Source: Parachlamydiales bacterium
Lineage (GTDB): Bacteria; Chlamydiota; Chlamydiia; Chlamydiales; Rhabdochlamydiaceae
Assembly (NCBI GenBank): GCA_023265455.1
Contig: JAHFTQ010000017.1
Coordinates: 1 to 35,653, forward strand
DNA: 35,653 nt
Reading direction: 5' to 3'
Both the position numbers and the translations under genes were made by a program. Shown piece after piece: positions 15,830 through 23,847 of this stretch. The notes beneath the pieces are model-generated. The model was given only the letters and a program-made list of their open reading frames with translations, searched no databases and was not told the origin of the DNA. Each line of letters begins with the position of its first letter. Position 1 is the first letter of the stretch.

Positions 15830-17231
15830 GGCCAAAATATTTGCTTAGGGAGGCTTGTTCTTCTGCGGAGAGCGCGAGCTGCACATTGCCAAGACCTTTG
15901 ACGGTTTGTTTTTTAGTCGTGGGGTCTTGGGTGATGTGGACTTCTTGCGCACTGATGCGCAAGTGGTCTTCTGTGTTGACAAAGATGACTTTATTTCCTG
16001 GGTCTGCCCCTAAGATAAAGGTGCGGGTTGTGGGGCTATAGGTGAGGCGGTCGGCAAGGCCGTAAGTGGTGGGCTGATCGGAGCGGCTGGAGAAAATTTT
16101 GATATGTCCTTTGAGGGAGACGGAGATGGGTTGAAAGGTGCCATCTTTTTCGTTGTACTCGATATGAGCTTTGTCGGCGAGGACTGACATCTCGTTTTCT
16201 TGGTAAGAGAGTTGAAGGCCTTCGGGGACGGAGCCTTCATGGAGAGGGCTTTCGACGGTGCCGATGTTTCGCTCTCGATCAAAACTGAGTGTTCCATGGG
16301 ACACGAGTTTGTGGTTGTTGAGATAGGTGAGAGTGGTGGAGCCAAAACTTTTAAATCCCACGAGTTGTTTCTCTTTTTGAAAAAGGAAAAGTTCTTTGTC
16401 AGAGGCAAGGGTTCCTAAGTTGGGCTCTTGGATAACAGGGTTTCCTTTTAAAATGAGGGTGTTTTTCTCATGGTCCCATAAAAGGGACTCGGAGGTGAAT
16501 TTGACTTCTCCTTTGGAAAGAGAGGGGAGGATGCCTTCAGGGCGAGTCAAAAGAAGTTTTTGATGAACAACGTCAAGATCGAACCGGTCGGCCTCAATGG
16601 TGTCGGCATAGTGGACGAGTTTACACCGCTCGGTTCCTTGAGAAGAGAGATGGCTTTGAAACTCAGTGCTAGGGGTATTTACGAGCTCTTTTTGATAGAG
16701 CACAGTATCGGTGAAGAGGGTGTAATGATCTGCATAGGTCAGCTCAACGAGGTTGCGTGCAGTCACATTCTCAATGTCGTATTGAGTTTTTGTCGGATCA
16801 GAGGGGGACTGGTTTTTTTTAAGAAATTGTAGATCGATGGTTTGACTTGCCAATTGAAATGTCGACGGTTTTCCTTTTTTTCTTTTCAGGGTATCGGTGT
16901 AAGAGACGCGTCCTGCCGAAGTGAGGACTCCTTTGAGAGTAGAAAAATCGAGTTCTGCATCATCGCACTTGAGGAGGCCGCTCTGGGGCAATTGGAGGGT
17001 GACGTCTTTTTGTAGGTGAATTTGGGAGAAGGGGAAGTCTTTACCGATCTCTTGCTTTTGAAGTGTGGCCTCTTCGGCCAGCATTTTACCAAGACCGTGA
17101 TCGAGAATCACTTGCCCTTTCAAGACAAGAGCGCTCCCGTCGTAGGAGGCGTTAGAAGAGGAGATAGATCCTGTATCGACGGCAAAGAGCCCGCTGCAGA
17201 GCAAATAAGAGAGCAATAACATTTTCTTCAT
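15810..17231 (-). CDS. Large LptA/OstA-like periplasmic protein
   Basis: 473 residues with a signal peptide (about 1-18, LLLSYLLCSGLFAV). The body is rich in short beta strands of the OstA/LptA type: repeats such as ADTIEADRFDLDVVHQKLLLT, ADKAHIEYNEKDGTF and VKGLGNVQLAL. Canonical LptA is near 185 residues, so this is more than double and probably holds two or more OstA units or an LptD-like N-terminal region. It should bridge LPS across the periplasm. Position between the LptC-like gene (ATGA overlap) and lptB supports this. Assignment to LptA is by context and weak motif, not by strong identity. Confidence 0.72.
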   Translation of the reverse strand: MKKMLLLSYLLCSGLFAVDTGSISSSNASYDGSALVLKGQVILDHGLGKMLAEEATLQKQEIGKDFPFSQIHLQKDVTLQLPQSGLLKCDDAELDFSTLKGVLTSAGRVSYTDTLKRKKGKPSTFQLASQTIDLQFLKKNQSPSDPTKTQYDIENVTARNLVELTYADHYTLFTDTVLYQKELVNTPSTEFQSHLSSQGTERCKLVHYADTIEADRFDLDVVHQKLLLTRPEGILPSLSKGEVKFTSESLLWDHEKNTLILKGNPVIQEPNLGTLASDKELFLFQKEKQLVGFKSFGSTTLTYLNNHKLVSHGTLSFDRERNIGTVESPLHEGSVPEGLQLSYQENEMSVLADKAHIEYNEKDGTFQPISVSLKGHIKIFSSRSDQPTTYGLADRLTYSPTTRTFILGADPGNKVIFVNTEDHLRISAQEVHITQDPTTKKQTVKGLGNVQLALSAEEQASLSKYFGHAIPTP

Positions 17232-17836
17232 GGCGCCTCCCGCTGAGAAATTAAGTTCGCTTTAAAATGCTGAGCATGGAACTGAGGGGTTTTCCCCGCA
17301 ATAGAAAAAGAGACTCCTTCAGCAATTCCTCGAAGAAAGGCGCTCTGAGAATCGGTTGTGGGAAGAAGTTCAGTTCCGGGCAAACGAAAAAGTGAAAGAG
17401 CCACAGTGCTGGCTGTAAATTGCTGGGAAGAGTACTGGTAAAGCCCTTCATCAGCGACAAAGAATCGCATTTGCTGCATGGGGGTCGTTCCTTGGAGATA
17501 GAGTTTGTCTTGCATCCAACACTTAAGCTGCTTTAAATTTTCAACGATGTCGAGTTTGTCATCGCAGGGAATGAGTGTTAAGATAGAGCTTGTGCTTTCA
17601 ATTCTGTAATGCAGGCGTGTTTTGTCGGGTTGGGAGAGCCACAGATCTTTGCGAACTCCGCTGCGGTACTGATGGGTCTCTTCTTGAGGGTTTGTGTAAG
17701 CGATCGGCTTGCCAGCCTTTTTGAGGGCCTGGTAGGCCTGTAAGTTGGTAGAGGAGGGATAGCTCAGCTTGAAAATCCATCCTGCTGTTAGCAGGGCTGC
17801 ACAAAAAAATGTTAAGGTTAGTGCTTTTTTAAACAT
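17228..17836 (-). CDS. LptC-like inner-membrane protein
   Basis: 202 residues. One N-terminal membrane span (about 5-22) is followed by a periplasmic domain of short strands ending in HAQHFKANLIS, the LptC/YrbK layout. LptC receives LPS from LptBFG and passes it to LptA. It overlaps kdsA by eight bases at its start and the LptA-like gene by four (ATGA), so it is embedded in one translationally coupled operon. Sequence similarity alone would be weak; position carries much of the call. Confidence 0.7.
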   Translation of the reverse strand: MFKKALTLTFFCAALLTAGWIFKLSYPSSTNLQAYQALKKAGKPIAYTNPQEETHQYRSGVRKDLWLSQPDKTRLHYRIESTSSILTLIPCDDKLDIVENLKQLKCWMQDKLYLQGTTPMQQMRFFVADEGLYQYSSQQFTASTVALSLFRLPGTELLPTTDSQSAFLRGIAEGVSFSIAGKTPQFHAQHFKANLISQREAP

Positions 17837-18647
17837 GGATCACATCATAGATTTTTTTCACATCTTCGAGGAGTGTTTTCAGTTGATCAAAGGGATAGAC
17901 GGAGTCTTTGTCGCTGAGGGCTTTATCAGGATTGGGATGAGTCTCGAGGAAGAGGCAATCACATCCGGCAGCTGTCGCAGCTCTTGCCAGCGTGGGGATA
18001 AATTTCCGCTGTCCTCCTGAAGAGGTGCCATGTCCTCCCGGGAGCATCACGGAGTGGGAGGCATCAAAGCAAACAGGAAACCCCATCTCTTGCATGATGG
18101 GAATCGAGCGCATGTCACTCACGAGGTTATTATAGCCAAAGCTGGTTCCGCGGTCTGTGAGAAGAATCTGCCGGTTGCCAGTTGCAACGAGCTTGTCGAT
18201 CACATTTTGCATATCCCCAGGAGCCATGAACTGTCCTTTTTTCACGTTAATCACAGCGCCGGTTTTTCCGGCTGCTGTGACAAGGTCAGTTTGGCGGCAC
18301 AAGAAGGCAGGGATTTGAATGACATCGCAGACAGCGCCAGCCGCAGCCGCTTCTTCAGGGGAGTGGATGTCGGTCAAAACAGGCAGGTCGAGCTCTTTGC
18401 GGATTTTTTCAAGGATTCTTAATCCTTTTTCTAGCCCCGGGCCCCGGAAGGAGTTGTAAGATGATCGGTTGGCTTTATCATAGCTGGACTTGTAAATCAG
18501 GTGTATTCCTAAAGCGGAAAAAAGATTTTTCAAAAATTCTGCAGTTGTGAGGGCATGCTCTTCACTTTCGATCACGCACGGGCCCGAGATCACGACGAGC
18601 GGCTTTCCTTTTCCAATAAAAAAATCTTTAACTTTGATGAGGTTCAT
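17829..18647 (-). CDS. kdsA: KDO-8-phosphate synthase KdsA
   Basis: 272 residues. KSSYDKANRSS, DRGTSFGYNNLVSDMRS and CFDASHSVMLPGG are the family's PEP- and arabinose-5-phosphate-binding motifs. It joins PEP and arabinose-5-phosphate to make KDO-8-P for the LPS inner core. Cys24 in SGPCVIES is the metal ligand of the metal-dependent class, where the E. coli enzyme has Asn. It overlaps dapB by 20 bases at its start and the LptC-like gene at its end. Confidence 0.97.
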   Translation of the reverse strand: MNLIKVKDFFIGKGKPLVVISGPCVIESEEHALTTAEFLKNLFSALGIHLIYKSSYDKANRSSYNSFRGPGLEKGLRILEKIRKELDLPVLTDIHSPEEAAAAGAVCDVIQIPAFLCRQTDLVTAAGKTGAVINVKKGQFMAPGDMQNVIDKLVATGNRQILLTDRGTSFGYNNLVSDMRSIPIMQEMGFPVCFDASHSVMLPGGHGTSSGGQRKFIPTLARAATAAGCDCLFLETHPNPDKALSDKDSVYPFDQLKTLLEDVKKIYDVIHV

Positions 18648-19275
18648 AGAGAATATCCTTGATCGAATAAAGCCCGGGGGACTTAAGTTTTAAAAATTTT
18701 GCTCCTAGTAAAGCTCCGCGAGCAAAAGCGTCGCGTGATTGAACGGTATGTCTAAGCTCGATTCTTTCGCCCTTCAAAATAAAATGAACGGTATGATCTC
18801 CAATGATATCGCCGGCTCGGATCGCATGAATGGGAGCTTCAGGATGCCCTGATGCCTTGGCTAAAGCTAATGCTGTCCCACTGGGGAGATCTTTTTTAGT
18901 GTGATGGTGGGCTTCGACAATGGAGATATCACAAGCTTCGCCTAAGAGTGAGCTGATCGTGTGTGCAGCTTCAAGGCAGACAGCGAGTCCTAGGCTGTAA
19001 TTGGGGGAAAAGAGCACGGGGATTTTCTGGGCGGCTTGTTTCAGGAGGAGGTTGGCCTCAGGTGGGTGTCCTGTTGTCCCGACGACGAGAGGCTTGCTGA
19101 AGCTTACACACCGCTCAACGAGAGAGGCGAGTGCCTCGGGCGCTGAGAAGTCAATCGCGACATCAGCTTCCTCAAGGTTGTCTTGCAGCGACAAGGAAAG
19201 GTCTTGCTCAGTTAGCCCCGTCAGGGTCTTGCCCATCCGTCCGCTCGCACCATTCAAGTAGATAGAAAGTCCCAT
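18628..19275 (-). CDS. dapB: 4-hydroxy-tetrahydrodipicolinate reductase DapB, short form
   Basis: 215 residues. The nucleotide loop NGASGRMG (8-15), GTTGHP (66-71) and the substrate/catalytic motif EAHHHTKKDLPSGTA (121-135) identify DapB, which makes tetrahydrodipicolinate for diaminopimelate and lysine. It is shorter than the usual 240-270: between GRMG and ADVAIDFS only about 20 residues remain where most DapB have about 60-70, so the part that grips the adenosine end of NAD(P)H is reduced. No other dap genes are nearby. A hairpin (CCACAA/TTGTGG, 19292-19327) lies upstream. Confidence 0.9.
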   Translation of the reverse strand: MGLSIYLNGASGRMGKTLTGLTEQDLSLSLQDNLEEADVAIDFSAPEALASLVERCVSFSKPLVVGTTGHPPEANLLLKQAAQKIPVLFSPNYSLGLAVCLEAAHTISSLLGEACDISIVEAHHHTKKDLPSGTALALAKASGHPEAPIHAIRAGDIIGDHTVHFILKGERIELRHTVQSRDAFARGALLGAKFLKLKSPGLYSIKDILYEPHQS

Positions 19276-19345
19276 ATTGAATATGATCTTACCACAAGTT
19301 CTCCTGGTTCTCCAAGAGCTTTTGTGGCAAAAAATATATTTTAAA

Positions 19346-19373
19346 TTGAAGTTTCAGATAAATCAGTATAAAA
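19346..19373 (+). promoter_or_regulatory. Possible promoter of tRNA-Arg
   Basis: TTGAAG (19346-19351) and TATAAAA (19367-19373) are 15 bases apart, 27 bases before the tRNA. The spacing is short, so this is tentative. Confidence 0.35.
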
Positions 19374-19399
19374 TCTTATTAGTTGCAAATATTATATGA

Positions 19400-19472
19400 G
19401 GATTGATAGCTCAGAGGATAGAGCACCCGCCTTCTAAGCGGGCGGTCGCAGGTTCGAATCCTGCTCAATCCG
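19400..19472 (+). tRNA. tRNA-Arg (TCT)
   Basis: A complete cloverleaf: acceptor GGATTGA/TCAATCC, D arm GCTC/GAGC, anticodon loop CTTCTAA between CCCGC and GCGGG giving anticodon TCT (reads AGA), and T loop TTCGAAT. Discriminator G. CCA is not encoded; a run of six T follows and may end the transcript. Confidence 0.96.
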
Positions 19473-19488
19473 TTTTTTGGGAGAATAA

Positions 19489-19656
19489 GACCTTTTTCGA
19501 AATTAAGGGTTCGTCGATTTTCTGGATTATTTTGACCTCTTTTTGGTTTTTTTTGCAGGGGTCATATCGGAAGTTGATATTACCCCTGCAAAAAAAATCG
19601 AAAAGAGGTTCAAAAGAACCGGAAAATCGACAGAACCTTAATTTTGAAAGAGGTCT
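19489..19656. repeat. Family B palindromic repeat, copy 2
   Basis: A 168-bp inverted repeat beginning GACCTTTTTCGAAATTAAGG and ending with TTTTGAAAGAGGTCT. The centre TCATATCGGAAGTTGATATT is flanked by CAGGGG/CCCCTG. Arms share copy-specific changes. It lies between tRNA-Arg and the DHH gene, whose ATG comes two bases after its end. Confidence 0.9.
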
Positions 19657-19657
19657 A

Positions 19658-22243
19658 ATGAAGCATTTGGGCGATCATGTCATTTCAAGGACACCTTTTC
19701 TCCAGTTAGAAAAGAGCTGGAAGGAATTTTCTTTGCCGACGTTTCGGTCTCTTTCCGAGCAGGAAAAATTCGAAGCTGTAAGCCGTGTCCTTCTTCGCCT
19801 GATTAAAGAAGCGCCTGTGGGGACTTTTTTATTGATTCCTGTGCTTGATTTCATTGAAAAAGTTCATCAAGAGAAACTACTCGATCATTTTCACTTCAAT
19901 CATTTTGAGCTGTGGCTCAACCAATTTTCCGGGTTGAATGCAGAGGAAAATGCCCATATCCGTGGAAAAATTGCCGGAAGGTGGGTGCCGCGTGAAAGTT
20001 ATCAAGAGATTTTCCCTGTGGGAATGGGAAAGGTCTATGCGGGAAGCCATTTTGTGACAGCCCACGGCTCTCCGGATCTGGATACCACCGTTGCTTCATT
20101 TTGGGGCTGGGTGGATGCTTTTGCAGCGCGTGTTTCAGAAGGGCTGCACGTCTGGAATATTCCGGGTGGAAAGCCTCCTGCACAAGTCGAGGTGACTCTA
20201 CTTTTCGAACATGTGTTTGGAAAAGAAATCTTTTCTCACCTTGCCAAGCATAGGACGGCTCTTTCAGTTTCAGGTCTTGATCTTGTGACGCAGCAAGGAA
20301 TCGAGAAGAAGCAGCTGGGAGATTCTGTCTTCGATATCGACCATGAAAAGGGGACGCATTCAGTCGTTCTTGTCGATGTTGAAGGGTGTTATGTCGGGGA
20401 GTGGAGAAGTGCCGATGCAGAAAGGGTGCAATCGGTGATCAACCTTCTAAACCAGTGTCTTCGCTGGTATGAAAATTCGCTCCATGTGAAGCTGATTTCA
20501 ATTTTTGCCACAGAGAAACTCACCCGGCAAGATCTTAAAGCCTTTTTCGATTCAGTCTTGCAGATGAAGATCGTTGAGAGTCAGCCAGCTCAAGAGTTTA
20601 CTCGGAAGCAGAAAGATCTTGTTGAAGCTTATCTTTGTAAAGTTCTGGGGGTGTCAGGAGGTATTAACTGCACATTCGCTGAATTTGCCAAGGCCATGTC
20701 GGACTTATCACTGTTTCAGTTTCAAGAATTTATGACTCTTCTTGATCCCGAAGCTGTCTTTGATGCTAAAGGCAAGTTAATTGAAAATCGTCAGCAGCTT
20801 TTTCGTTATTTAGCGGGCGTCATCAGTGCTTTAGAAAATGCGATCTACAGTATCCGCCGCTATGTTGATAAACTAGAAGTGGCCCTGCAAGTTAAGTCAA
20901 AGGTCTTCGGTCTTGCGCCTCACCATATCAATTATCGTGCTGACGTCGATGAGATCCGCACTAAAATCGACGGTTTTCCCTATTTGACAGTGACAGCGAC
21001 GGATAAAGAAGGGAAGCATTATCCTCTGGGTGTGATCCGCGCGCCAGATATTTTTAAAATGCCGATTGGAACGGTGACGGTACGTGATTTCTCAAACCGC
21101 GAAGAGACTAAAATTCCTTTTTATCTCGAAGTGATCAGCATCATCGACCATCATAAAAGCCAGCTCTCCACATCGCTCCCCTCCGTCGCGTGGATCAGTG
21201 ATGTTCAATCTTGCAATACTCTGGTTGCTGAGCAAAGTTTTAAGATCACGGATGTTTATAGCACCGGGGGGATGACTCTCGAACAGATCGAGAAGCAGAT
21301 TCAAGAGGTTCAAAAAGACCTCAAGCAACCGTCTCAAAGAAGGATCCTACAGCGCCTCTTGCAAAAGTCGCTTGCCGCGCGTCATCAACAGCACTATTTT
21401 GTAGCCCCTGAAAGAGAGATTGTTGAGTGTTTTCATTTTCTCTATGCAATTCTCGATGATACGGACCTTCTAACTAAAGTTTCGCCGCGTGATATCATTT
21501 GCATTGCGACACTCATCAACCGACTCAAATCTCTACTCGTAGGTCGTGAAGTTGAAGCGATTCATTTCGATGACATTGTACAAGATGTCAATTTTAAGAA
21601 AAAAGCCGCTCTCAGGGCTCTACAGAATGAAGATATGTATTCGCTTTATCGTAAAATCTACCATTCGAAAGAAACAGCTCTTAAAGAGAACCTTCAAAGT
21701 GCCGCTTTAGGAAAGCCTGCTCATCTTTTTGCAGATACAAAAGAGCAAGGCGGCTGCTGCCGTGTAGGGCAGACGAAGCTTTTTGGAACCACATTTCCGA
21801 TTTTTAACCAGCATGTCCAAGAGCTCAGACGAGCATGGGTCGCTGAATGTCGACTCGTTTATGCCAAAAATCCGGAAATTGATCTGCATCTTTATATGAT
21901 GAGTACCATTCCTAGTGCGGAAGAGCTCTATCAAGGTCAGCCCATGGAATACCCTCACTTCGATGAGCTGTGGATATGGAGCCCTCTGACCGAGGTTGGT
22001 ATCGAGCATCTGAAAGATTTCTTAAGCAATTTCAGAAGCTCACCTGCGCTCGCAGAAACCCCCCTTGAAGTGGAGTTATTTGGCGACTCAGCAAGTGAGC
22101 TCAAGCAAATCTTTGAAGAGAGTTTTAAACCAACCCACTTCAAAGCTGCGCAAGAGAAAATATCGCTGGCTGTCCTCCGATTCAAGGCAGGCCTGCTCAA
22201 CTCTCGTAAGGCGATGATCTCGCCTTACCTTCCGCATACTTGA
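19658..22243 (+). CDS. Large DHH-type phosphoesterase-like protein, 861 aa
   Basis: Hallmarks of the DHH superfamily (family II pyrophosphatase, exopolyphosphatase) can be seen: HGSPDLDTT at 136-144 (motif I), SIIDHHKS at 494-501, SCNTLVAE at 518-525 and AILDDTDLLT at 597-606. Such proteins cleave phosphoanhydrides or phosphodiesters using manganese. In family II pyrophosphatases motif I and DHH are under 100 residues apart; here they are about 355 apart, so a large insertion divides the fold. A long helical linker (539-575) and about 250 residues after motif IV have no match I know. The open frame starts 85 codons earlier through tRNA-Arg and the repeat, but the ATG at 19658 is the real start. 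GAGG comes from the repeat end, four bases away. Catalysis is inferred. Confidence 0.7.
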   Translation: MKHLGDHVISRTPFLQLEKSWKEFSLPTFRSLSEQEKFEAVSRVLLRLIKEAPVGTFLLIPVLDFIEKVHQEKLLDHFHFNHFELWLNQFSGLNAEENAHIRGKIAGRWVPRESYQEIFPVGMGKVYAGSHFVTAHGSPDLDTTVASFWGWVDAFAARVSEGLHVWNIPGGKPPAQVEVTLLFEHVFGKEIFSHLAKHRTALSVSGLDLVTQQGIEKKQLGDSVFDIDHEKGTHSVVLVDVEGCYVGEWRSADAERVQSVINLLNQCLRWYENSLHVKLISIFATEKLTRQDLKAFFDSVLQMKIVESQPAQEFTRKQKDLVEAYLCKVLGVSGGINCTFAEFAKAMSDLSLFQFQEFMTLLDPEAVFDAKGKLIENRQQLFRYLAGVISALENAIYSIRRYVDKLEVALQVKSKVFGLAPHHINYRADVDEIRTKIDGFPYLTVTATDKEGKHYPLGVIRAPDIFKMPIGTVTVRDFSNREETKIPFYLEVISIIDHHKSQLSTSLPSVAWISDVQSCNTLVAEQSFKITDVYSTGGMTLEQIEKQIQEVQKDLKQPSQRRILQRLLQKSLAARHQQHYFVAPEREIVECFHFLYAILDDTDLLTKVSPRDIICIATLINRLKSLLVGREVEAIHFDDIVQDVNFKKKAALRALQNEDMYSLYRKIYHSKETALKENLQSAALGKPAHLFADTKEQGGCCRVGQTKLFGTTFPIFNQHVQELRRAWVAECRLVYAKNPEIDLHLYMMSTIPSAEELYQGQPMEYPHFDELWIWSPLTEVGIEHLKDFLSNFRSSPALAETPLEVELFGDSASELKQIFEESFKPTHFKAAQEKISLAVLRFKAGLLNSRKAMISPYLPHT

Positions 22244-22263
22244 GTTTCCCAAGTACATATCGG

Positions 22264-22512
22264 CTAAGAAGTCGGCTTCGGCTCTTCGATGATCTCGAGG
22301 GAAACGCGAATGCCATTGCGACTTGCAACGGACATCAGCAAAGTGCGGATAGCGTTGATCGTTTTCCCCTTTTTCCCGATGATTTTCCCAATATCAGACT
22401 TATCCACAGCTAACTCAATAATGAGGGTGTGGGTTCCTCCAACTTCATTGATGCGTACCTTATCCGGATTGTCGACAAGATTTTTGACAATGTACTCGAC
22501 GAATTCTTTCAT
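22264..22512 (-). CDS. khpA: KH-domain RNA-binding protein (KhpA/YlqC)
   Basis: 82 residues, a single KH domain. The GxxG RNA-gripping loop is GKKG at 46-49 within GKIIGKKGKTINAIRTLL. KhpA binds many RNAs and, in other bacteria, pairs with KhpB. It is the last gene after rluD and the structured region. The ATG is preceded by AGAAAAAAAG, a weak ribosome site; a small hairpin (CCCAGTcctaaagAACTGGG) lies just upstream. Confidence 0.93.
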   Translation of the reverse strand: MKEFVEYIVKNLVDNPDKVRINEVGGTHTLIIELAVDKSDIGKIIGKKGKTINAIRTLLMSVASRNGIRVSLEIIEEPKPTS

Positions 22513-22580
22513 CTTTTTTTCTGCATGGAAACCCAGTTCTTTAGGACTGGGATGAAATGCAGCTCCTTTATAAAATTTCT

Positions 22581-22604
22581 AAAAATGGGAGCCTTACGAC
22601 TCCC
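22581..22604 (-). terminator. Intrinsic terminator of the structured region
   Basis: On the minus strand GGGAG-tcGTAAgg-CTCCC with a GTAA (GNRA) loop is followed by ATTTTT. A second hairpin, CCCC-GTAA-GGGG, lies immediately before it (22610-22621). Confidence 0.65.
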
Positions 22605-22899
22605 AAAATCCCCTTACGGGGCTTGTAACGGAATAGAGTCGACTCTCTCCATTCTCTCCCCTCGACAATGTTGTATACCGGCACGTGGTCGAATCCGTTT
22701 CGTACTTACCCTATAGCTTGTCTGCAACAAGACCTTTAAGAGGGCAGGACTGAGGAAGCATCCTGCCGTTAGTCTTTGGCCTATATACAACGCAGACTCT
22801 TCAACGCTTGTCAAGCTCAGAATCTTAGTCTGGTCAACCCAGGCGTATCTCACGACAAGCCTCCACCCTTAGGGAGGGGTAGTTGACGAGCGGTCCTAG
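22605..22899 (-). ncRNA. Candidate structured non-coding RNA, family unknown
   Basis: A 439-base interval (22513-22951) has no credible gene but is dense with helices. Exact long-range pairs: 22882-22887 with 22833-22838 (GTCAAC/GTTGAC); 22784-22791 with 22670-22677 (8 bp); 22694-22699 with 22627-22632 (AACGGA/TCCGTT). Local hairpins: 22743-22767 (GGCAGGA/TCCTGCC), 22717-22731 (CTTGT/ACAAG) and CCTCC/GGAGG near 22860-22877. A 7-bp pair 22854-22860 with 22806-22812 crosses the first helix and would be a pseudoknot. GNRA loops and the terminator read on the minus strand, so I place the RNA there, between rluD and khpA. I checked for RNase P, tmRNA, SRP and 6S signatures and found none. The 5' end is a guess. 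Confidence 0.55.
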
Positions 22900-22951
22900 G
22901 TTAAAAACTCCAAAGATTAAAATTCTGAGCTTAAGAATACGTCAAAAGTTA

Positions 22952-23845
22952 TTATTTATCAAGAATTGTGAAACGATATTTTTTAAATTCATCCGGTAGA
23001 GGAGCCCTGAGATCTAGAGGCACCCCTGTGATAGGATGGAAAAATTTCAGCCTGTAGGCATGGAGCATCATCCGAGCTGCGGCATGTTTTTTATTACCAT
23101 AGACGAGATCTCCGAGAACAGGAGTTCCCAGATGTTTTAAGTGAACGCGGATTTGGTGAGTCCTTCCTGTGATGAGCTGTACCTCGACCAAAGAAAGAGT
23201 CCCATCGCAGGCGATAGTGCGGCACTTAGAAATCGCAGGCTTACCCAAAGGATCAACGGCCATTTCTTTTCTCTTAGTGGGGTGCCTTTTGATTGGTAAC
23301 GCGATGTCTTTATCTCCTGGAGAGCCTACAGAGATTGCTAAATAGAATTTCTCGATGCGTCTTTCACAAAACATCTCAACGAGCTTCTGGTGAGCCTCAA
23401 TGGTCTTTGCTGCGATCAAAACTCCGGATGTCTCTTTATCCAGTCGATGAACGATTCCAGGTCTTAGAGAATCGGCGCCTGGCAAAGATTTGCAGTGGTA
23501 AAGTAATGCATGGACAAAAGTTCCCGTATAATGGCCGGGTGCGGGATGTGTCACCATCCCTGCAGGTTTATTGATCACAATGAGATGATCATCTTCGTAA
23601 AGGATGTCAAGAGCGATGTTTTCAGGTTCGAGGGAAATTTCAGGGGTGAGTTGAAAACAAACTTCAATCTCATCTCCTAATTTGGGCCGATCCTTTTTTT
23701 TGATGGGCAGCCCATTGATTAAGACAAAACCTTGAGCGATGAGCGACTGAAAATAAGTTCTCGAATACGTGGGGAATTGTCTCACAAGAAAAGTATCCAA
23801 CCGTTGCTGGATCATATCAGGAGTGACGATGAGATTAGAGCTCAT
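22952..23845 (-). CDS. rluD: 23S rRNA pseudouridine synthase, RluD type
   Basis: 297 residues. An N-terminal S4 RNA-binding domain (about 10-70) precedes the RluA/RluD catalytic domain, with the hallmark GIVHRLDKETSGV whose Asp is the catalytic base. TGRTHQIRVHLKHLG and GDLVYG are the other family motifs. It converts uridines of 23S rRNA to pseudouridine. The start lies two bases after the TAG of the small upstream gene. The structured RNA region follows it. Confidence 0.94.
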   Translation of the reverse strand: MSSNLIVTPDMIQQRLDTFLVRQFPTYSRTYFQSLIAQGFVLINGLPIKKKDRPKLGDEIEVCFQLTPEISLEPENIALDILYEDDHLIVINKPAGMVTHPAPGHYTGTFVHALLYHCKSLPGADSLRPGIVHRLDKETSGVLIAAKTIEAHQKLVEMFCERRIEKFYLAISVGSPGDKDIALPIKRHPTKRKEMAVDPLGKPAISKCRTIACDGTLSLVEVQLITGRTHQIRVHLKHLGTPVLGDLVYGNKKHAAARMMLHAYRLKFFHPITGVPLDLRAPLPDEFKKYRFTILDK

Positions 23846-23847
23846 AG

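Noticed and set aside
19403..19657. 85-codon upstream extension of the DHH gene
   Set aside because: It translates tRNA-Arg and the family B palindrome; the ATG at 19658 with a nearby GAGG is sufficient.
22614..22853. 79-codon minus-strand open frame
   Set aside because: It lies in the structured RNA region, has no ribosome site and no protein-like pattern.
22605..22899. Identification as RNase P RNA, tmRNA, SRP RNA or 6S RNA
   Set aside because: I looked for GAGGAAAGTCC and ACAGAA (RNase P), a tRNA-like end and tag frame (tmRNA), the GGAAG SRP loop and a single long 6S stem; none fits.
22785..22899. Degenerate tnpB 3' end on the plus strand
   Set aside because: The hairpin before GTAGTTGAC resembles IS605 right ends, but the upstream frames contain no TnpB motifs.
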